A stretch of DNA of 64,000 nucleotides from the NCBI RefSeq assembly GCF_002434265.1, contig NZ_DJJS01000010.1, forward strand, positions 1 through 64,000, given 5' to 3'. Origin of the DNA: Pseudomonas sp. UBA6562 (GTDB lineage: Bacteria > Pseudomonadota > Gammaproteobacteria > Pseudomonadales > Pseudomonadaceae). The translations under genes and the position numbers were made by a program. A model generated the notes under the pieces. It was not told where the DNA came from. It worked only from the letters and a program-made list of their open reading frames with translations, and made no database searches. This document shows positions 54,287 to 62,973 of this stretch, piece after piece. The first letter of the stretch is position 1; each line of letters opens with the position of its first letter.

Positions 54287-54742
54287 TTACGGCGCCTTCT
54301 CGAAGCGCAGCGGGCCGGTGGCCTGGGTTTGCGCCTGGGTGATGGGCAAGGACGCCATGTGCAGGATGAGTTGGCCCGACTGGCTGGCGCGGCCACGCAG
54401 CTCGACCCTGGCGTTGGCGGGGAAGGCTTCGGGATTGAAGCGCAGCTGGTACGGCAGCGGCTGGCCGGTGCCGGTCAGGGTGCTGTTGGCCAACAGGCGC
54501 TGCGGGCGGCCTTTCTCGTCGATCACCAACAGCGCCAGCTCGACTTCGGCGCCGCGTGGGATGTCCATCAGCGAGCCAGTGAGCTCGCGCTGGTAGCTGG
54601 GCAGCGGGCCGAGCGCTTCGGGCAGCTTTGGCGTGACTTTCGCCGGCGCGCTGACAGACGTCTGGACGGGCTTGGGTTTGTCGCTGCCGCACGCAGCGAG
54701 CAAGGCGGCGCAGCACAACACGATGAGCGCACGAGGGTGCAT
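54287..54742 (-). CDS. YbaY-like lipoprotein
   Basis: 151 aa protein with a lipoprotein signal peptide; the lipobox LLAAC ends at Cys18. The domain after a Pro/Lys-rich spacer resembles YbaY (LTGSLMDIPRGAEVELALLV, then LPYQLRFNPEAF). The residue after the Cys is Gly, so outer-membrane sorting is expected. Function is unknown. It heads the lipoprotein-methyltransferase-thioredoxin set, divergent from nrdR. Confidence 0.83.
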   Translation of the reverse strand: MHPRALIVLCCAALLAACGSDKPKPVQTSVSAPAKVTPKLPEALGPLPSYQRELTGSLMDIPRGAEVELALLVIDEKGRPQRLLANSTLTGTGQPLPYQLRFNPEAFPANARVELRGRASQSGQLILHMASLPITQAQTQATGPLRFEKAP

Positions 54743-54847
54743 GGGGAAATCCTTCAGGGGGCAATTGGCCTGATGGTAACCCCTTTGGCTTGTCTTGCCA
54801 GTGGGATGCGCTACCATGAGGGCCCCTTTTTTCTGTTGCCTGCCACC

Positions 54848-55312
54848 ATGCACTGTCCCTTTTGCGGTGCCAACGACACCAAGGTCATCGATTCGCGTCT
54901 GGTCGCCGAAGGTGAGCAAGTGCGCCGTCGCCGTGAATGCCTGGCCTGCGGCGAGCGTTTCACCACCTTCGAAACCGCCGAACTGGTCCTGCCCCGGCTG
55001 ATCAAGCAGGACGGCACCCGCCAGCCCTTCGACGAAGACAAGCTGCGCGCCGGCGTGCAGCGCGCCCTGGAAAAACGCCCGGTCAGCATCGAGCGGCTGG
55101 AGGCGGCGCTGGCGCACATCAAGCACAGGCTGCGCGCTACCGGCGAGCGCGAAGTGAAGTCGTTGGTGGTCGGCGAATTGGTGATGGCCGAGCTGCGCAA
55201 GCTCGACGAAGTCGCCTACATCCGCTTCGCCTCCGTCTACCGACGCTTCCAGGACCTGGACGAGTTCCGCGAAGAACTCGACCGCCTGGCCCGCGAGCCC
55301 GCCAAAGAGTGA
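54848..55312 (+). CDS. nrdR: Transcriptional repressor NrdR
   Basis: Zinc- and nucleotide-dependent repressor of ribonucleotide reductase genes. It is 154 aa from the ATG at 54848. The zinc ribbon uses C3, C6, C31 and C34 (MHCPFCGAND and RRRRECLACGERF), and an ATP-cone domain follows (about residues 49-139). ribD starts 2 nt after the stop, so NrdR heads the riboflavin cluster, a conserved arrangement. Confidence 0.96.
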   Translation: MHCPFCGANDTKVIDSRLVAEGEQVRRRRECLACGERFTTFETAELVLPRLIKQDGTRQPFDEDKLRAGVQRALEKRPVSIERLEAALAHIKHRLRATGEREVKSLVVGELVMAELRKLDEVAYIRFASVYRRFQDLDEFREELDRLAREPAKE

Positions 55313-55314
55313 GC

Positions 55315-56445
55315 ATGCCCAGCCCGACCCCCGCCCTCGACGCCCAGTACATGGCGCGTGCCGTGCAACTCGCCCGCCAGGGCCTGTACAGCACCCACCC
55401 CAACCCCCGCGTGGGCTGCGTGATCGTGCGCGACGGCCAGGTGGTCGGCGAAGGTTGGCACGTGCGCGCCGGCGAGCCGCATGCCGAAGTGCATGCGCTG
55501 CGCCAGGCCGGCGACAAGGCCCGTGGCGCCTGCGCCTACGTCACCCTCGAACCCTGCAGCCACCACGGGCGCACGCCGCCCTGCGCCGAGGCACTGGTGC
55601 AGGCGGGAGTGGCCCGTGTGGTCGCCGCCATGCAAGACCCCAATCCGCAGGTCGCCGGCCGTGGCCTGGCGCGCCTGGCGGCGGCCGGCATCGACGTCGC
55701 CAGCGGCGTGCTGGAAAGCGAAGCGCGGGCGCTCAACCCAGGCTTTCTCAAGCGCATGGAACACGGCCTGCCCTACGTGCGCGCCAAGCTGGCCATGAGC
55801 CTGGACGGGCGCACCGCCATGGCCAGCGGCGAAAGCCAGTGGATCACCGGCCCCGCAGCGCGCGCTGAAGTGCAGCGCCTGCGCGCACGTTCCAGCGTGG
55901 TGCTCAGCAGTGCGCAGAGCGTGCTGGCCGACGGCGCACGGATGACCGTGCGCGGCGCCGAGTTGGGCCTGGCCGCCGAACTCACGGCCCTGGCCGAATC
56001 GCGGCCGCCCCTGCGCGTGCTGATCGACGGGCGCTTGCGCCTGCCATTGAACGCGCCGTTCTTCCAGGCCGGTCCGGCCCTGGTCGTGACCGCCGCCGAA
56101 GACGACCCGCGCTACGCCGCCGCCGGCCATGAACTGCTGCGCCTGCCGGGCCAGGACGGTCGGGTCGAACTGGCCGACGTGCTGCCGGCGCTGGCCGCGC
56201 GCGGCGTCAACGAAGTGCTGCTCGAAGCCGGCCCGCGCTTGGTCGGCGCCTTCGCCCAGCTTGGTTTGATCGACGAATACCGCCTGTTCGTCGCCGCCAC
56301 CTTCCTCGGCTCCAGCGCGCGGCCCTTGCTGGACTGGCCGCTGAACACCATGGCCGAGGCCCCACGGCTGAAAATCACCGGTATGCGCGCGGTGGGCGAC
56401 GACTGGTGCGTCACCGCCGTGCCGCAGCGCGCCAGCGACGTATAA
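55315..56445 (+). CDS. ribD: Bifunctional riboflavin deaminase/reductase RibD
   Basis: Deaminates and then reduces the pyrimidine intermediate in riboflavin synthesis. It is 376 aa. The N-terminal deaminase domain has zinc ligands in PHAEVHAL (His56) and PCSHHGRTPPC (Cys81, Cys90). The C-terminal reductase domain begins near residue 150 (YVRAKLAMSLDGRTAMASGE). It lies 2 nt after nrdR and 43 nt before ribE. Confidence 0.96.
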   Translation: MPSPTPALDAQYMARAVQLARQGLYSTHPNPRVGCVIVRDGQVVGEGWHVRAGEPHAEVHALRQAGDKARGACAYVTLEPCSHHGRTPPCAEALVQAGVARVVAAMQDPNPQVAGRGLARLAAAGIDVASGVLESEARALNPGFLKRMEHGLPYVRAKLAMSLDGRTAMASGESQWITGPAARAEVQRLRARSSVVLSSAQSVLADGARMTVRGAELGLAAELTALAESRPPLRVLIDGRLRLPLNAPFFQAGPALVVTAAEDDPRYAAAGHELLRLPGQDGRVELADVLPALAARGVNEVLLEAGPRLVGAFAQLGLIDEYRLFVAATFLGSSARPLLDWPLNTMAEAPRLKITGMRAVGDDWCVTAVPQRASDV

Positions 56446-56488
56446 TGCTCGGCTTGCCCCGTGCAGCCCCGTTCCCGAGGAAGACACC

Positions 56489-57154
56489 ATGTTCACCGGC
56501 ATCATCGAATCGATCGGCACCATCCGCAGCCTGACCCCGAAAGGCGGTGACGTGCGGGTCTACGTCCAGACCGGCAAGCTCGACCTGGGCGACGTCAAGC
56601 TCGGCGACAGCATCGCGGTCAACGGCGTATGCCTGACCGCCGTGGAACTGCCGGGCGACGGCTTCTGGGCCGACGTCAGCCGCGAAACCCTCGACTGCAC
56701 CGCGTTCGTCGACCTCAAGACCGGCAGCCGCGTCAACCTCGAAAAGGCCCTGACGCCCACCACCCGCCTGGGTGGCCACCTGGTCAGCGGCCACGTCGAC
56801 GGCGTCGGCGAGATCGTCTCGCGCAGCGATAACGCCCGCGCCATCCAGTTCCGCGTACGCGCGCCCAAGGATCTGGCCAAGTACATCGCCCACAAGGGCT
56901 CGATCACCGTCGACGGCACCAGCCTGACGGTCAACGAGGTCGATGGCGCCGAGTTCGAGCTGACCATCGTCCCGCACACCCTGTCCGAAACCATCATGGC
57001 CGACTACCGCGCAGGGCGTCGGATCAACCTCGAGGTCGACCTGCTGGCCCGTTACCTGGAGCGCCTGCTGCTGGGCGACAAGGCGGCCGATCCGAACAAG
57101 GGCAGTGGCATCACCGAAAGCTTCCTGGCCGCCAACGGCTTCTTGAAATCCTGA
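56489..57154 (+). CDS. ribE: Riboflavin synthase alpha subunit
   Basis: Dismutates two lumazines to riboflavin and a pyrimidine. It is 221 aa, made of two lumazine-binding repeats: MFTGIIESIGTI starts the first, and GHLVSGHVDGVGEI with INLEVDLLARYLERLL lies in the second. A GAGGAAGAC site precedes the ATG. No FMN riboswitch is visible in the 43-nt upstream gap. In some Pseudomonas annotations the gene is called ribC. Confidence 0.95.
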   Translation: MFTGIIESIGTIRSLTPKGGDVRVYVQTGKLDLGDVKLGDSIAVNGVCLTAVELPGDGFWADVSRETLDCTAFVDLKTGSRVNLEKALTPTTRLGGHLVSGHVDGVGEIVSRSDNARAIQFRVRAPKDLAKYIAHKGSITVDGTSLTVNEVDGAEFELTIVPHTLSETIMADYRAGRRINLEVDLLARYLERLLLGDKAADPNKGSGITESFLAANGFLKS

Positions 57155-57177
57155 ATGAATTGAGAAGGGGGTGCCGC

Positions 57178-58269
57178 GTGGCGCTCAACAGCATCGAAGA
57201 ACTGGTCGAAGACATCCGCCAGGGCAAAATGGTCATCCTCATGGACGACGAAGACCGCGAGAACGAAGGCGACATCATCATGGCGGCCGAGTGCTGCCAG
57301 GCCGAGCACATCAACTTCATGGCCAAGCACGCCCGCGGCCTGATCTGCATGCCGATGACTCGCGAGCGCTGCGAAACCCTCAAGCTGCCGCTGATGGCGC
57401 CGCGCAACGGCTCGGGCTTCGGCACCAAGTTCACCGTGTCGATCGAGGCCGCCGAGGGCGTCACCACCGGCATCTCCGCCGCCGACCGCGCGCGCACCGT
57501 GCAGGCTGCGGCCGCACGCGACGCCAAGGCCGACGACATCGTCAGCCCCGGCCACATCTTCCCGCTGATGGCGCAACCCGGCGGCACCCTGGCCCGCGCC
57601 GGGCATACCGAAGCCGCCTGCGACCTGGCGCGCATGGCCGGCTTCGAGCCGAGCGGGGTGATCTGTGAAGTGATGAACGACGACGGCACCATGTCCCGTC
57701 GTGCCGAGCTCGAGCTGTTCGCCGCCGAGCACAACATCAAGATCGGCACCATCGCCGACCTGATCCACTACCGCATGATCCACGAGCGCACCGTGCAGCG
57801 CGTCGCCGAGCAGGTGATGGACACCGAGCTGGGCGCCTTCAACCTGGTCACCTACCGCGACGCGGTCGAGGGCGACGTGCACATGGCCCTGACCCTGGGC
57901 GAGATCCGCGCCGAGGAACCGACCCTGGTGCGCGTGCACAACATGGACCCGCTGCGCGACCTGCTGCTGGTCAAGAGCCCCGGGCGCTGGAGCCTGCGCG
58001 CGGCGATGGGCGCGGTGGCCGAGGCCGGCAGCGGCGTGGTGCTCCTGCTCGGCCATCCGCTCGACGGCGACCTGTTGCTGGCGCACATCCGCGAAGCGGC
58101 GGGCGAGGCGCAGCTCAAGGCGCCGACCACCTACAGCACCGTCGGCGCCGGTTCGCAGATCCTGCGCGACCTGGGCGTGCGCAAGATGCGCCTGATGAGT
58201 TCGCCGTTGAAGTTCAATGCGATATCCGGATTCGATCTGGAAGTTGTAGAATACGTGCCCTCCGAGTAA
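57178..58269 (+). CDS. ribB: 3,4-dihydroxy-2-butanone 4-phosphate synthase with degenerate GTP cyclohydrolase II-like domain
   Basis: Makes the four-carbon precursor of lumazine from ribulose 5-phosphate. It is 363 aa from a GTG start. The N-terminal DHBP synthase (to about residue 205) has the acidic loop DDEDRENEGD at 23-32 and the conserved HTEAACDL. The C-terminal third has the fold pattern of GTP cyclohydrolase II but lacks the zinc cysteines (no CxxxxxxxxxxCDC) and the ATP-binding RQEGRG segment, so cyclohydrolase activity is unlikely. The stand-alone ribA at 61427 supplies it. This matches the RibBX class. Confidence 0.92.
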   Translation: MALNSIEELVEDIRQGKMVILMDDEDRENEGDIIMAAECCQAEHINFMAKHARGLICMPMTRERCETLKLPLMAPRNGSGFGTKFTVSIEAAEGVTTGISAADRARTVQAAAARDAKADDIVSPGHIFPLMAQPGGTLARAGHTEAACDLARMAGFEPSGVICEVMNDDGTMSRRAELELFAAEHNIKIGTIADLIHYRMIHERTVQRVAEQVMDTELGAFNLVTYRDAVEGDVHMALTLGEIRAEEPTLVRVHNMDPLRDLLLVKSPGRWSLRAAMGAVAEAGSGVVLLLGHPLDGDLLLAHIREAAGEAQLKAPTTYSTVGAGSQILRDLGVRKMRLMSSPLKFNAISGFDLEVVEYVPSE

Positions 58270-58360
58270 TCCCAGGTGCCGCAAAGGCCTGACGCTCGAG
58301 TCCGAACCCTGCTGAGGCCGCCCCTGTGCGGCCTCGGCTACTGAATATGAGATTCCCGGA

Positions 58361-58837
58361 ATGAACCTGAAGACCATCGAAGGTACTTTCATCGCCCCCA
58401 AAGGTCGCTATGCCTTGGTGGTTGGCCGCTTCAACAGCTTCGTCGTCGAAAGCCTGGTCGGCGGCGCCGTCGACGCCCTGGTTCGCCACGGTGTGAGCGA
58501 CAGCGACATCACCATCATCCGCGCACCTGGCGCCTTCGAAATCCCGCTGGTGGCGCAGAAGGTCGCCCAGCAGGGCGAGTACGACGCCATCATCGCCCTG
58601 GGCGCCGTGATCCGTGGCGGCACCCCGCACTTCGAATACGTCGCTGGCGAATGCACCAAGGGCCTGGCCCAGGTGTCGATGGAGTTCGGCGTACCGGTCG
58701 CCTTCGGCGTGCTGACCGTCGATTCGATCGAGCAAGCCATCGAGCGTTCCGGCACCAAGGCCGGCAACAAAGGCGCCGAAGCGGCCCTCTCGGCCCTGGA
58801 AATGGTGAGTCTGCTGGCGCAGCTGGAGGCCAAGTGA
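58361..58837 (+). CDS. ribH: 6,7-dimethyl-8-ribityllumazine synthase
   Basis: Condenses the four-carbon phosphate with the pyrimidine to lumazine; forms large capsids. It is 158 aa with the phosphate-binding RGGTPHFEYVAGE segment and its catalytic His at about residue 90, and IRAPGAFEIPL in the middle. It lies 91 nt after ribB and overlaps nusB by 4 nt. Confidence 0.96.
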   Translation: MNLKTIEGTFIAPKGRYALVVGRFNSFVVESLVGGAVDALVRHGVSDSDITIIRAPGAFEIPLVAQKVAQQGEYDAIIALGAVIRGGTPHFEYVAGECTKGLAQVSMEFGVPVAFGVLTVDSIEQAIERSGTKAGNKGAEAALSALEMVSLLAQLEAK

Positions 58838-59334
58838 TTAGCGACGAAAGCGATCGTTTCAACCCGCGCGATCCGCAGCCTGCCGATGCCGGCAAGCCCT
58901 CCAAGAGCAGCAAGCGCCGCGAAGCCCGCAAGCTCGCGACTCAGGCGCTGTACCAGTGGCACATGGCCAAGCACTCGCTGAACGAAATCGAAGCGCAGTT
59001 CCGCGTCGACAACGAGTTCACCGACATCGACGGCGCCTACTTCCGCGAGATCCTGCACGGCGTTCCGGCGATCCGCGACGAGATCGACCAGGCCCTGGCG
59101 CCTTGCCTGGACCTGTCCCTGGAAGAGCTCGACCCGGTCGAACTGGCCGTGCTGCGCCTGTCCACCTGGGAGTTCATCAAACGCGTCGACGTGCCCTACC
59201 GCGTAGTGATCAACGAAGGCGTGGAGCTGGCCAAGGTCTTCGGCGCCACCGACGGCCACAAGTTCGTCAACGGTGTGCTCGACAAGCTGGCACCCAGCCT
59301 GCGCGAAGCCGAAGTCAAGGCCAACAAGCGCTGA
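58834..59334 (+). CDS. nusB: Transcription antitermination factor NusB
   Basis: All-helical boxA RNA-binding factor that pairs with S10 to prevent termination in rRNA operons. It is 166 aa, from a GTG that overlaps the ribH stop. After a polar N-terminal tail, the Nus core starts RREARKLATQALYQWHM and includes ELAVLRLSTWEFIKRVDVPY and ATDGHKFVNGVLDKLA. thiL follows after 18 nt. Confidence 0.95.
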   Translation: MISDESDRFNPRDPQPADAGKPSKSSKRREARKLATQALYQWHMAKHSLNEIEAQFRVDNEFTDIDGAYFREILHGVPAIRDEIDQALAPCLDLSLEELDPVELAVLRLSTWEFIKRVDVPYRVVINEGVELAKVFGATDGHKFVNGVLDKLAPSLREAEVKANKR

Positions 59335-59352
59335 TCCCGGCGCCGGCGTGCC

Positions 59353-60318
59353 ATGGGTGAGTTCGAGCTGATCAACCATTACTTCGCCGCCGCGCCTTGT
59401 GCGCAAGGCGGCGAGGGCGTGGCCCTGGGCATCGGCGACGACTGCGCGCTGCTCGACCTGCCGCCGGGCGAACAGCTGGCGGTGTCCACCGACACCCTGG
59501 TCGCCGGTGTGCACTTTCCCGTGGCGTGCGACCCCTTTCTTCTCGGTCAGCGCTCGCTGGCCGTCGCGGCCAGCGACCTGGCGGCCATGGGCGCGCAGCC
59601 CGTGGCCTTTACCCTGGCGCTGACCCTGCCCGACGTCGGCGCGGCATGGCTCAAAGGCTATGCCGAGGGCCTGCAACGCATGGCCGAGCAGTGCGGCCTG
59701 AGCCTGATCGGTGGCGATACCACGCGTGGCCCGTTGAGCCTGACTCTGACCGTGTTCGGCCGTGTACCGGCAGGCCAGGCCCTGCGCCGCAGTGGCGCGC
59801 AGCCGGGCGACCTGCTGTGCGTCGGCGGCACATTGGGCGATGCCGCCGGTGCGCTGCCTCTGGTGCTCGGCACGCGCCAGGCCGGCGAACCCATCGCAGC
59901 GCCGCTGTTGGCGCGCTACTGGTCGCCGGCCCCGCAGTTCGACCTGGGCTTGCGCCTGCGCGGGCGTGCCAGCGCCGCGTTGGATATCTCCGACGGGCTG
60001 CTGGCCGACTGCGGGCATATCGCCAAGGCGTCGGCGGTGGCACTGGACATCGAACTCGCCAAGGTGCCGGTGTCCGCCGCGCTGGTCGCGTTGCTCGGCC
60101 AGGACGGCGCGTTGCAAGCGGCGCTCAGCGGTGGCGACGACTATGTCCTGGCCTTCACCCTGCCGCCTGCGCACCTCGCCGCGTTGATCCAGATCGGCGA
60201 GCCGGTTCATGTGATCGGCCGCGTACGGGCCGGGCAGGGCGTCACCGTGCGCGATGCCCAGGGCCACGACGTGACGCCGACGCAACGCGGCTACCAGCAT
60301 TTCCCGCAGACCCCATGA
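59353..60318 (+). CDS. thiL: Thiamine-monophosphate kinase
   Basis: Phosphorylates thiamine monophosphate to thiamine pyrophosphate. It is 321 aa, with the ATP/Mg motif GIGDDCALL, VAASDLAAMGAQP, LIGGDTTRGP and DISDGLLADCGHI in order. Its TGA overlaps the next ATG (ATGA), the overlap expected with pgpA; here that ATG starts a pgpA remnant. Confidence 0.95.
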   Translation: MGEFELINHYFAAAPCAQGGEGVALGIGDDCALLDLPPGEQLAVSTDTLVAGVHFPVACDPFLLGQRSLAVAASDLAAMGAQPVAFTLALTLPDVGAAWLKGYAEGLQRMAEQCGLSLIGGDTTRGPLSLTLTVFGRVPAGQALRRSGAQPGDLLCVGGTLGDAAGALPLVLGTRQAGEPIAAPLLARYWSPAPQFDLGLRLRGRASAALDISDGLLADCGHIAKASAVALDIELAKVPVSAALVALLGQDGALQAALSGGDDYVLAFTLPPAHLAALIQIGEPVHVIGRVRAGQGVTVRDAQGHDVTPTQRGYQHFPQTP

Positions 60319-60494
60319 CCGATTACCCGCAACAGGTGCCGACGCAGTACGTAGCGTCTCCGGTCTGTCGCGCAGTCCGGCCCATCGGTTGGCTCGACAG
60401 GCCCATGCGTAGGCGCAGCCCTATGCTCGGCGATATCCTCGTCAGCGTGTTCGCCTGCGCACCGATGCAGGCGCTGGGCTGGAGGCTTGCCTAG
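60315..60494 (+). pseudogene. pgpA: Internally deleted remnant of pgpA (phosphatidylglycerophosphatase A)
   Basis: An open frame of only 59 codons stands where pgpA (about 165-170 codons) normally follows thiL. Its first 17 residues (MTDYPQQVPTQYVASPV) fit a PgpA N-terminus, and from RPIGWLDRP through MLGDILVSVFACAPMQALGW it follows the PgpA C-terminus (compare E. coli PIRWFDR...IDDIVAGV). About 100 central codons are gone, including the GSG...PGT, WDE and HDH-type active-site regions, and the DD...AG motif is changed to GD...VS. The start, the ATGA overlap with thiL and the reading frame survive. A catalytic role is not possible; I call it a pseudogene. Confidence 0.82.
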
Positions 60495-60601
60495 GCTGTG
60501 CAGGCAAGTCCCTATCCGGTGCGCGCCGCCGTCGAAGCGCAGCCGGTGGTACCGCATCGTTCGGCGCGCCGCTTAGTGCGTAAGGAATCGAGGCAATGGT
60601 C

Positions 60602-61336
60602 ATGAAAACTGCCCTGCTGGCCCTATGGCTGTTCTTGAGCGGCGCAGCCGTCGCCGCGCCGGCTCCTGCGCAGGTGCGCCTGGTCAGCGAGCAGTGGCAG
60701 GACTATACCGAGGCGGACGGCACGGGCCTGGCCTGGGACGTGCTGCGCCAGGTGTTCGAGCCGGCCGGGGTACGGGTGGTGGCGCAGAGCGCGCCCTACA
60801 GCCGGGCCATCGGCCTGGTCAGGCGGGGCGAGGCCGATGCCTGGGTCGGCTCCTACCAGAACGAGAGCCCCGACAATCTCTACCCGCGCTGGCATTTCGA
60901 CGTCGACCACATCTACGCGCTTGGCCTGGCGAAAGGGCCGGTGCCCACGGCTGCCACCATCGGCCACTATCGCCTGGCCTGGGTGCGCGGCTACGACTAT
61001 GCCCGTTACCTGCCCAACGTCGGCGACGGCCGTGAAGTGCAGCGCCGCGAAGGCATTCTGCCGATGCTCGAACACGACCGGGTGGATTTCTATATCGACG
61101 CCCTCACCGAAATCGACTACGTGATCGGCCAGTCCAACCAGCCGCAACGTTTCCGGCGCACCTACATCGCCGAGCTGCCCCTGTACCTGGCGTTCGCCGA
61201 CAGCGACGCCGGCCGAACCCTGCGCGACCTGTTCGATCGACGCATGGAGCAGCTGGTACGCAGCGGCGAGCTGAAACCGATCTTCGAGCGCTGGCGGCAG
61301 CCCTACCCCTTCACCCCCAACGGCCGGCCGCAGTGA
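60602..61336 (+). CDS. Periplasmic solute-binding protein (amino-acid ABC type)
   Basis: 244 aa with a signal peptide (MKTALLALWLFLSGAAVAAP) and a type II periplasmic-binding fold of the family 3 kind: LVSEQWQDYTEADGTGLAWD, then VVAQSAPYSRAIGLVRRGEA. The ligand is unknown; no transporter genes are adjacent. I prefer the ATG at 60602 because GAGG lies 9 nt upstream; ATG at 60596 is the alternative. It sits between the pgpA remnant and ribA. Confidence 0.82.
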   Translation: MKTALLALWLFLSGAAVAAPAPAQVRLVSEQWQDYTEADGTGLAWDVLRQVFEPAGVRVVAQSAPYSRAIGLVRRGEADAWVGSYQNESPDNLYPRWHFDVDHIYALGLAKGPVPTAATIGHYRLAWVRGYDYARYLPNVGDGREVQRREGILPMLEHDRVDFYIDALTEIDYVIGQSNQPQRFRRTYIAELPLYLAFADSDAGRTLRDLFDRRMEQLVRSGELKPIFERWRQPYPFTPNGRPQ

Positions 61337-61426
61337 ATGCCGCTGGGTCCGGCCTGCGCACAGGTGCGGGGTCTGCTGATACAATCGCGCAAAGTGAAAC
61401 CTCAAGTTACCAATCAGGAGCACAAC

Positions 61427-62044
61427 GTGCCCGTCGTCTTTGTTGCCGCCTCTAAACTCCCGACGCCCTTTGCAACCTTCACCATGCATGGCTTTCTCGA
61501 CGAAGCCACCGGCCGCGAACACGTGGTGCTGAGCCTGGGTGACATTGCCGATGGCCAGCCGGTGTTGGGGCGCTTGCACTCCGAGTGCCTGACGGGAGAT
61601 GCCTTGTTCAGCCAGCGCTGCGACTGCGGTTCGCAGCTCGAAGCCGCGCTGCAGGCCATCGCCCGTGAAGGCCGTGGCGTGCTGCTGTACCTGCGCCAGG
61701 AAGGCCGTGGCATCGGCTTGCTGAACAAGATCCGCGCCTATGAATTGCAAGATGGCGGCGCCGACACCGTGGAGGCCAACGAGCGCCTGGGCTTCGCCGC
61801 CGACCAGCGCGACTACGCCATGTGCCTGCCGATGCTCGAGCACCTGGGCGTGACCTCGCTGCGCCTGATGACCAACAATCCACGCAAGGTCAAAGCCCTC
61901 ACCGGCATGAACATCCGCGTCAGCGAGCGCGTGCCGCTGCACACCGGGCACAATCCGCACAACTCGCATTACCTGGCCACCAAGGCGGGCAAGCTGGGGC
62001 ACATGATGGGCGACGAGCACCAGGGCGAAGTGCCACAGGCGTGA
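61427..62044 (+). CDS. ribA: GTP cyclohydrolase II
   Basis: First committed enzyme of riboflavin synthesis. It is 205 aa from a GTG with AGGAG 7 nt upstream. Zinc ligands are Cys54, Cys65 and Cys67 (HSECLTGDALFSQRCDCGSQ); the GTP-binding YLRQEGRGIGLLNKI and the catalytic YELQDGGADTVEAN segments are intact. It complements the RibB protein with a degenerate C-terminal domain encoded 3 kb upstream. Confidence 0.95.
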   Translation: MPVVFVAASKLPTPFATFTMHGFLDEATGREHVVLSLGDIADGQPVLGRLHSECLTGDALFSQRCDCGSQLEAALQAIAREGRGVLLYLRQEGRGIGLLNKIRAYELQDGGADTVEANERLGFAADQRDYAMCLPMLEHLGVTSLRLMTNNPRKVKALTGMNIRVSERVPLHTGHNPHNSHYLATKAGKLGHMMGDEHQGEVPQA

Positions 62045-62142
62045 GCCTGCCAGGCTCTCACCGCGCCTCTGTCGTTCGGAGGCGTCCCGTTCGAAAAGCG
62101 TGCGACCGTTCGCCGTCCCCCGCAGGCAAGGCGCCGAGCTGA

Positions 62143-62961
62143 GTGCGGGCACTGTGGCTGGGCCTGCTGCTTTGCTCGGGATTGGCGTTCGCCGACGTGC
62201 CGCTGCGCGTGGTCAGTCTGGCGCCGTCGATGACCGACGTCATGCTCGAACTAAATGCCCAAGACCTGCTGGTCGGCGTGCTCGACGGTAAGGAACGGCC
62301 CGAGGCGGTGCGCCACTTGCCTACGGTCGGACGCTACGGGCAGCTCGACCTGGAGCGCCTGCTCAGCCTACAGCCCGACCTCCTGCTGCTCTGGCCCGGC
62401 GCCGTACCGGCCGCCCAGCGCAAGCAGTTGGACAGTCTGGGCATCGCCACTTTCAGCGGCGACCCGCATACCCTCGACCAGTTGATCGAAAGGATCGAAG
62501 CCCTCGCCGCGCGCATCGGCCGCGCCGAAGCCGGGCGGCGCCATGCCGCCGCGCTGCGCCAGCGGCTTCAGGCGCTGCGCGCGCAGTACGCACGGCCAAC
62601 GCCGCTGCAGGTGTTTTACCAAGTGTGGGATTCGCCGTTGTACACCCTGGGCGGCCAGCAGATCGTCAGCGATGCCCTGAGCGTATGCGGGTCGCGTAAC
62701 GTCTTCGCCGACCTGCCGCAGCCGGCCCCGTTGGTCAGCGTCGAGTCGGTGATCCAGCGTAACCCACAGGTGATTCTGGTCGGCGAGCCGCGCCAGCTCG
62801 CCGCCTGGCAGGCCTGGCCACAGCTCGATGCCGTGGCCGCTGGGCGCGTGCGGGTGGTGCCGGACAAAGGCCTCGAGCGACCCAGCGGACAGATGATCGA
62901 GGCGACGGCACGGCTGTGCGCCGTGTTGGAGGCTACAGCGCCGGCGCTCAAGCAGCGCTGA
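62143..62961 (+). CDS. BtuF-like periplasmic cobalamin/iron-chelate binding protein
   Basis: 272 aa with a signal peptide (MRALWLGLLLCSGLAFA) and the helical-backbone periplasmic-binding fold: VVSLAPSMTDVMLEL near the start, then PTVGRYGQLDLERLLSLQPD and LLLLWPG. The order fits BtuF-like vitamin B12 carriers. It starts at a GTG; no permease or ATPase lies beside it and no cobalamin riboswitch is evident upstream, so substrate and partners are uncertain. Confidence 0.8.
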   Translation: MRALWLGLLLCSGLAFADVPLRVVSLAPSMTDVMLELNAQDLLVGVLDGKERPEAVRHLPTVGRYGQLDLERLLSLQPDLLLLWPGAVPAAQRKQLDSLGIATFSGDPHTLDQLIERIEALAARIGRAEAGRRHAAALRQRLQALRAQYARPTPLQVFYQVWDSPLYTLGGQQIVSDALSVCGSRNVFADLPQPAPLVSVESVIQRNPQVILVGEPRQLAAWQAWPQLDAVAAGRVRVVPDKGLERPSGQMIEATARLCAVLEATAPALKQR

Positions 62962-62973
62962 ACATGCAGGGAT

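Noticed and set aside
56446..56488. Looked for an FMN riboswitch before ribE, and also before ribB and ribH
   Set aside because: The gaps of 43, 23 and 91 nt are too short or lack the conserved RFN elements.
62045..62142. Looked for a cobalamin riboswitch before the BtuF-like gene
   Set aside because: The 98-nt gap lacks the B12-box and the needed length.
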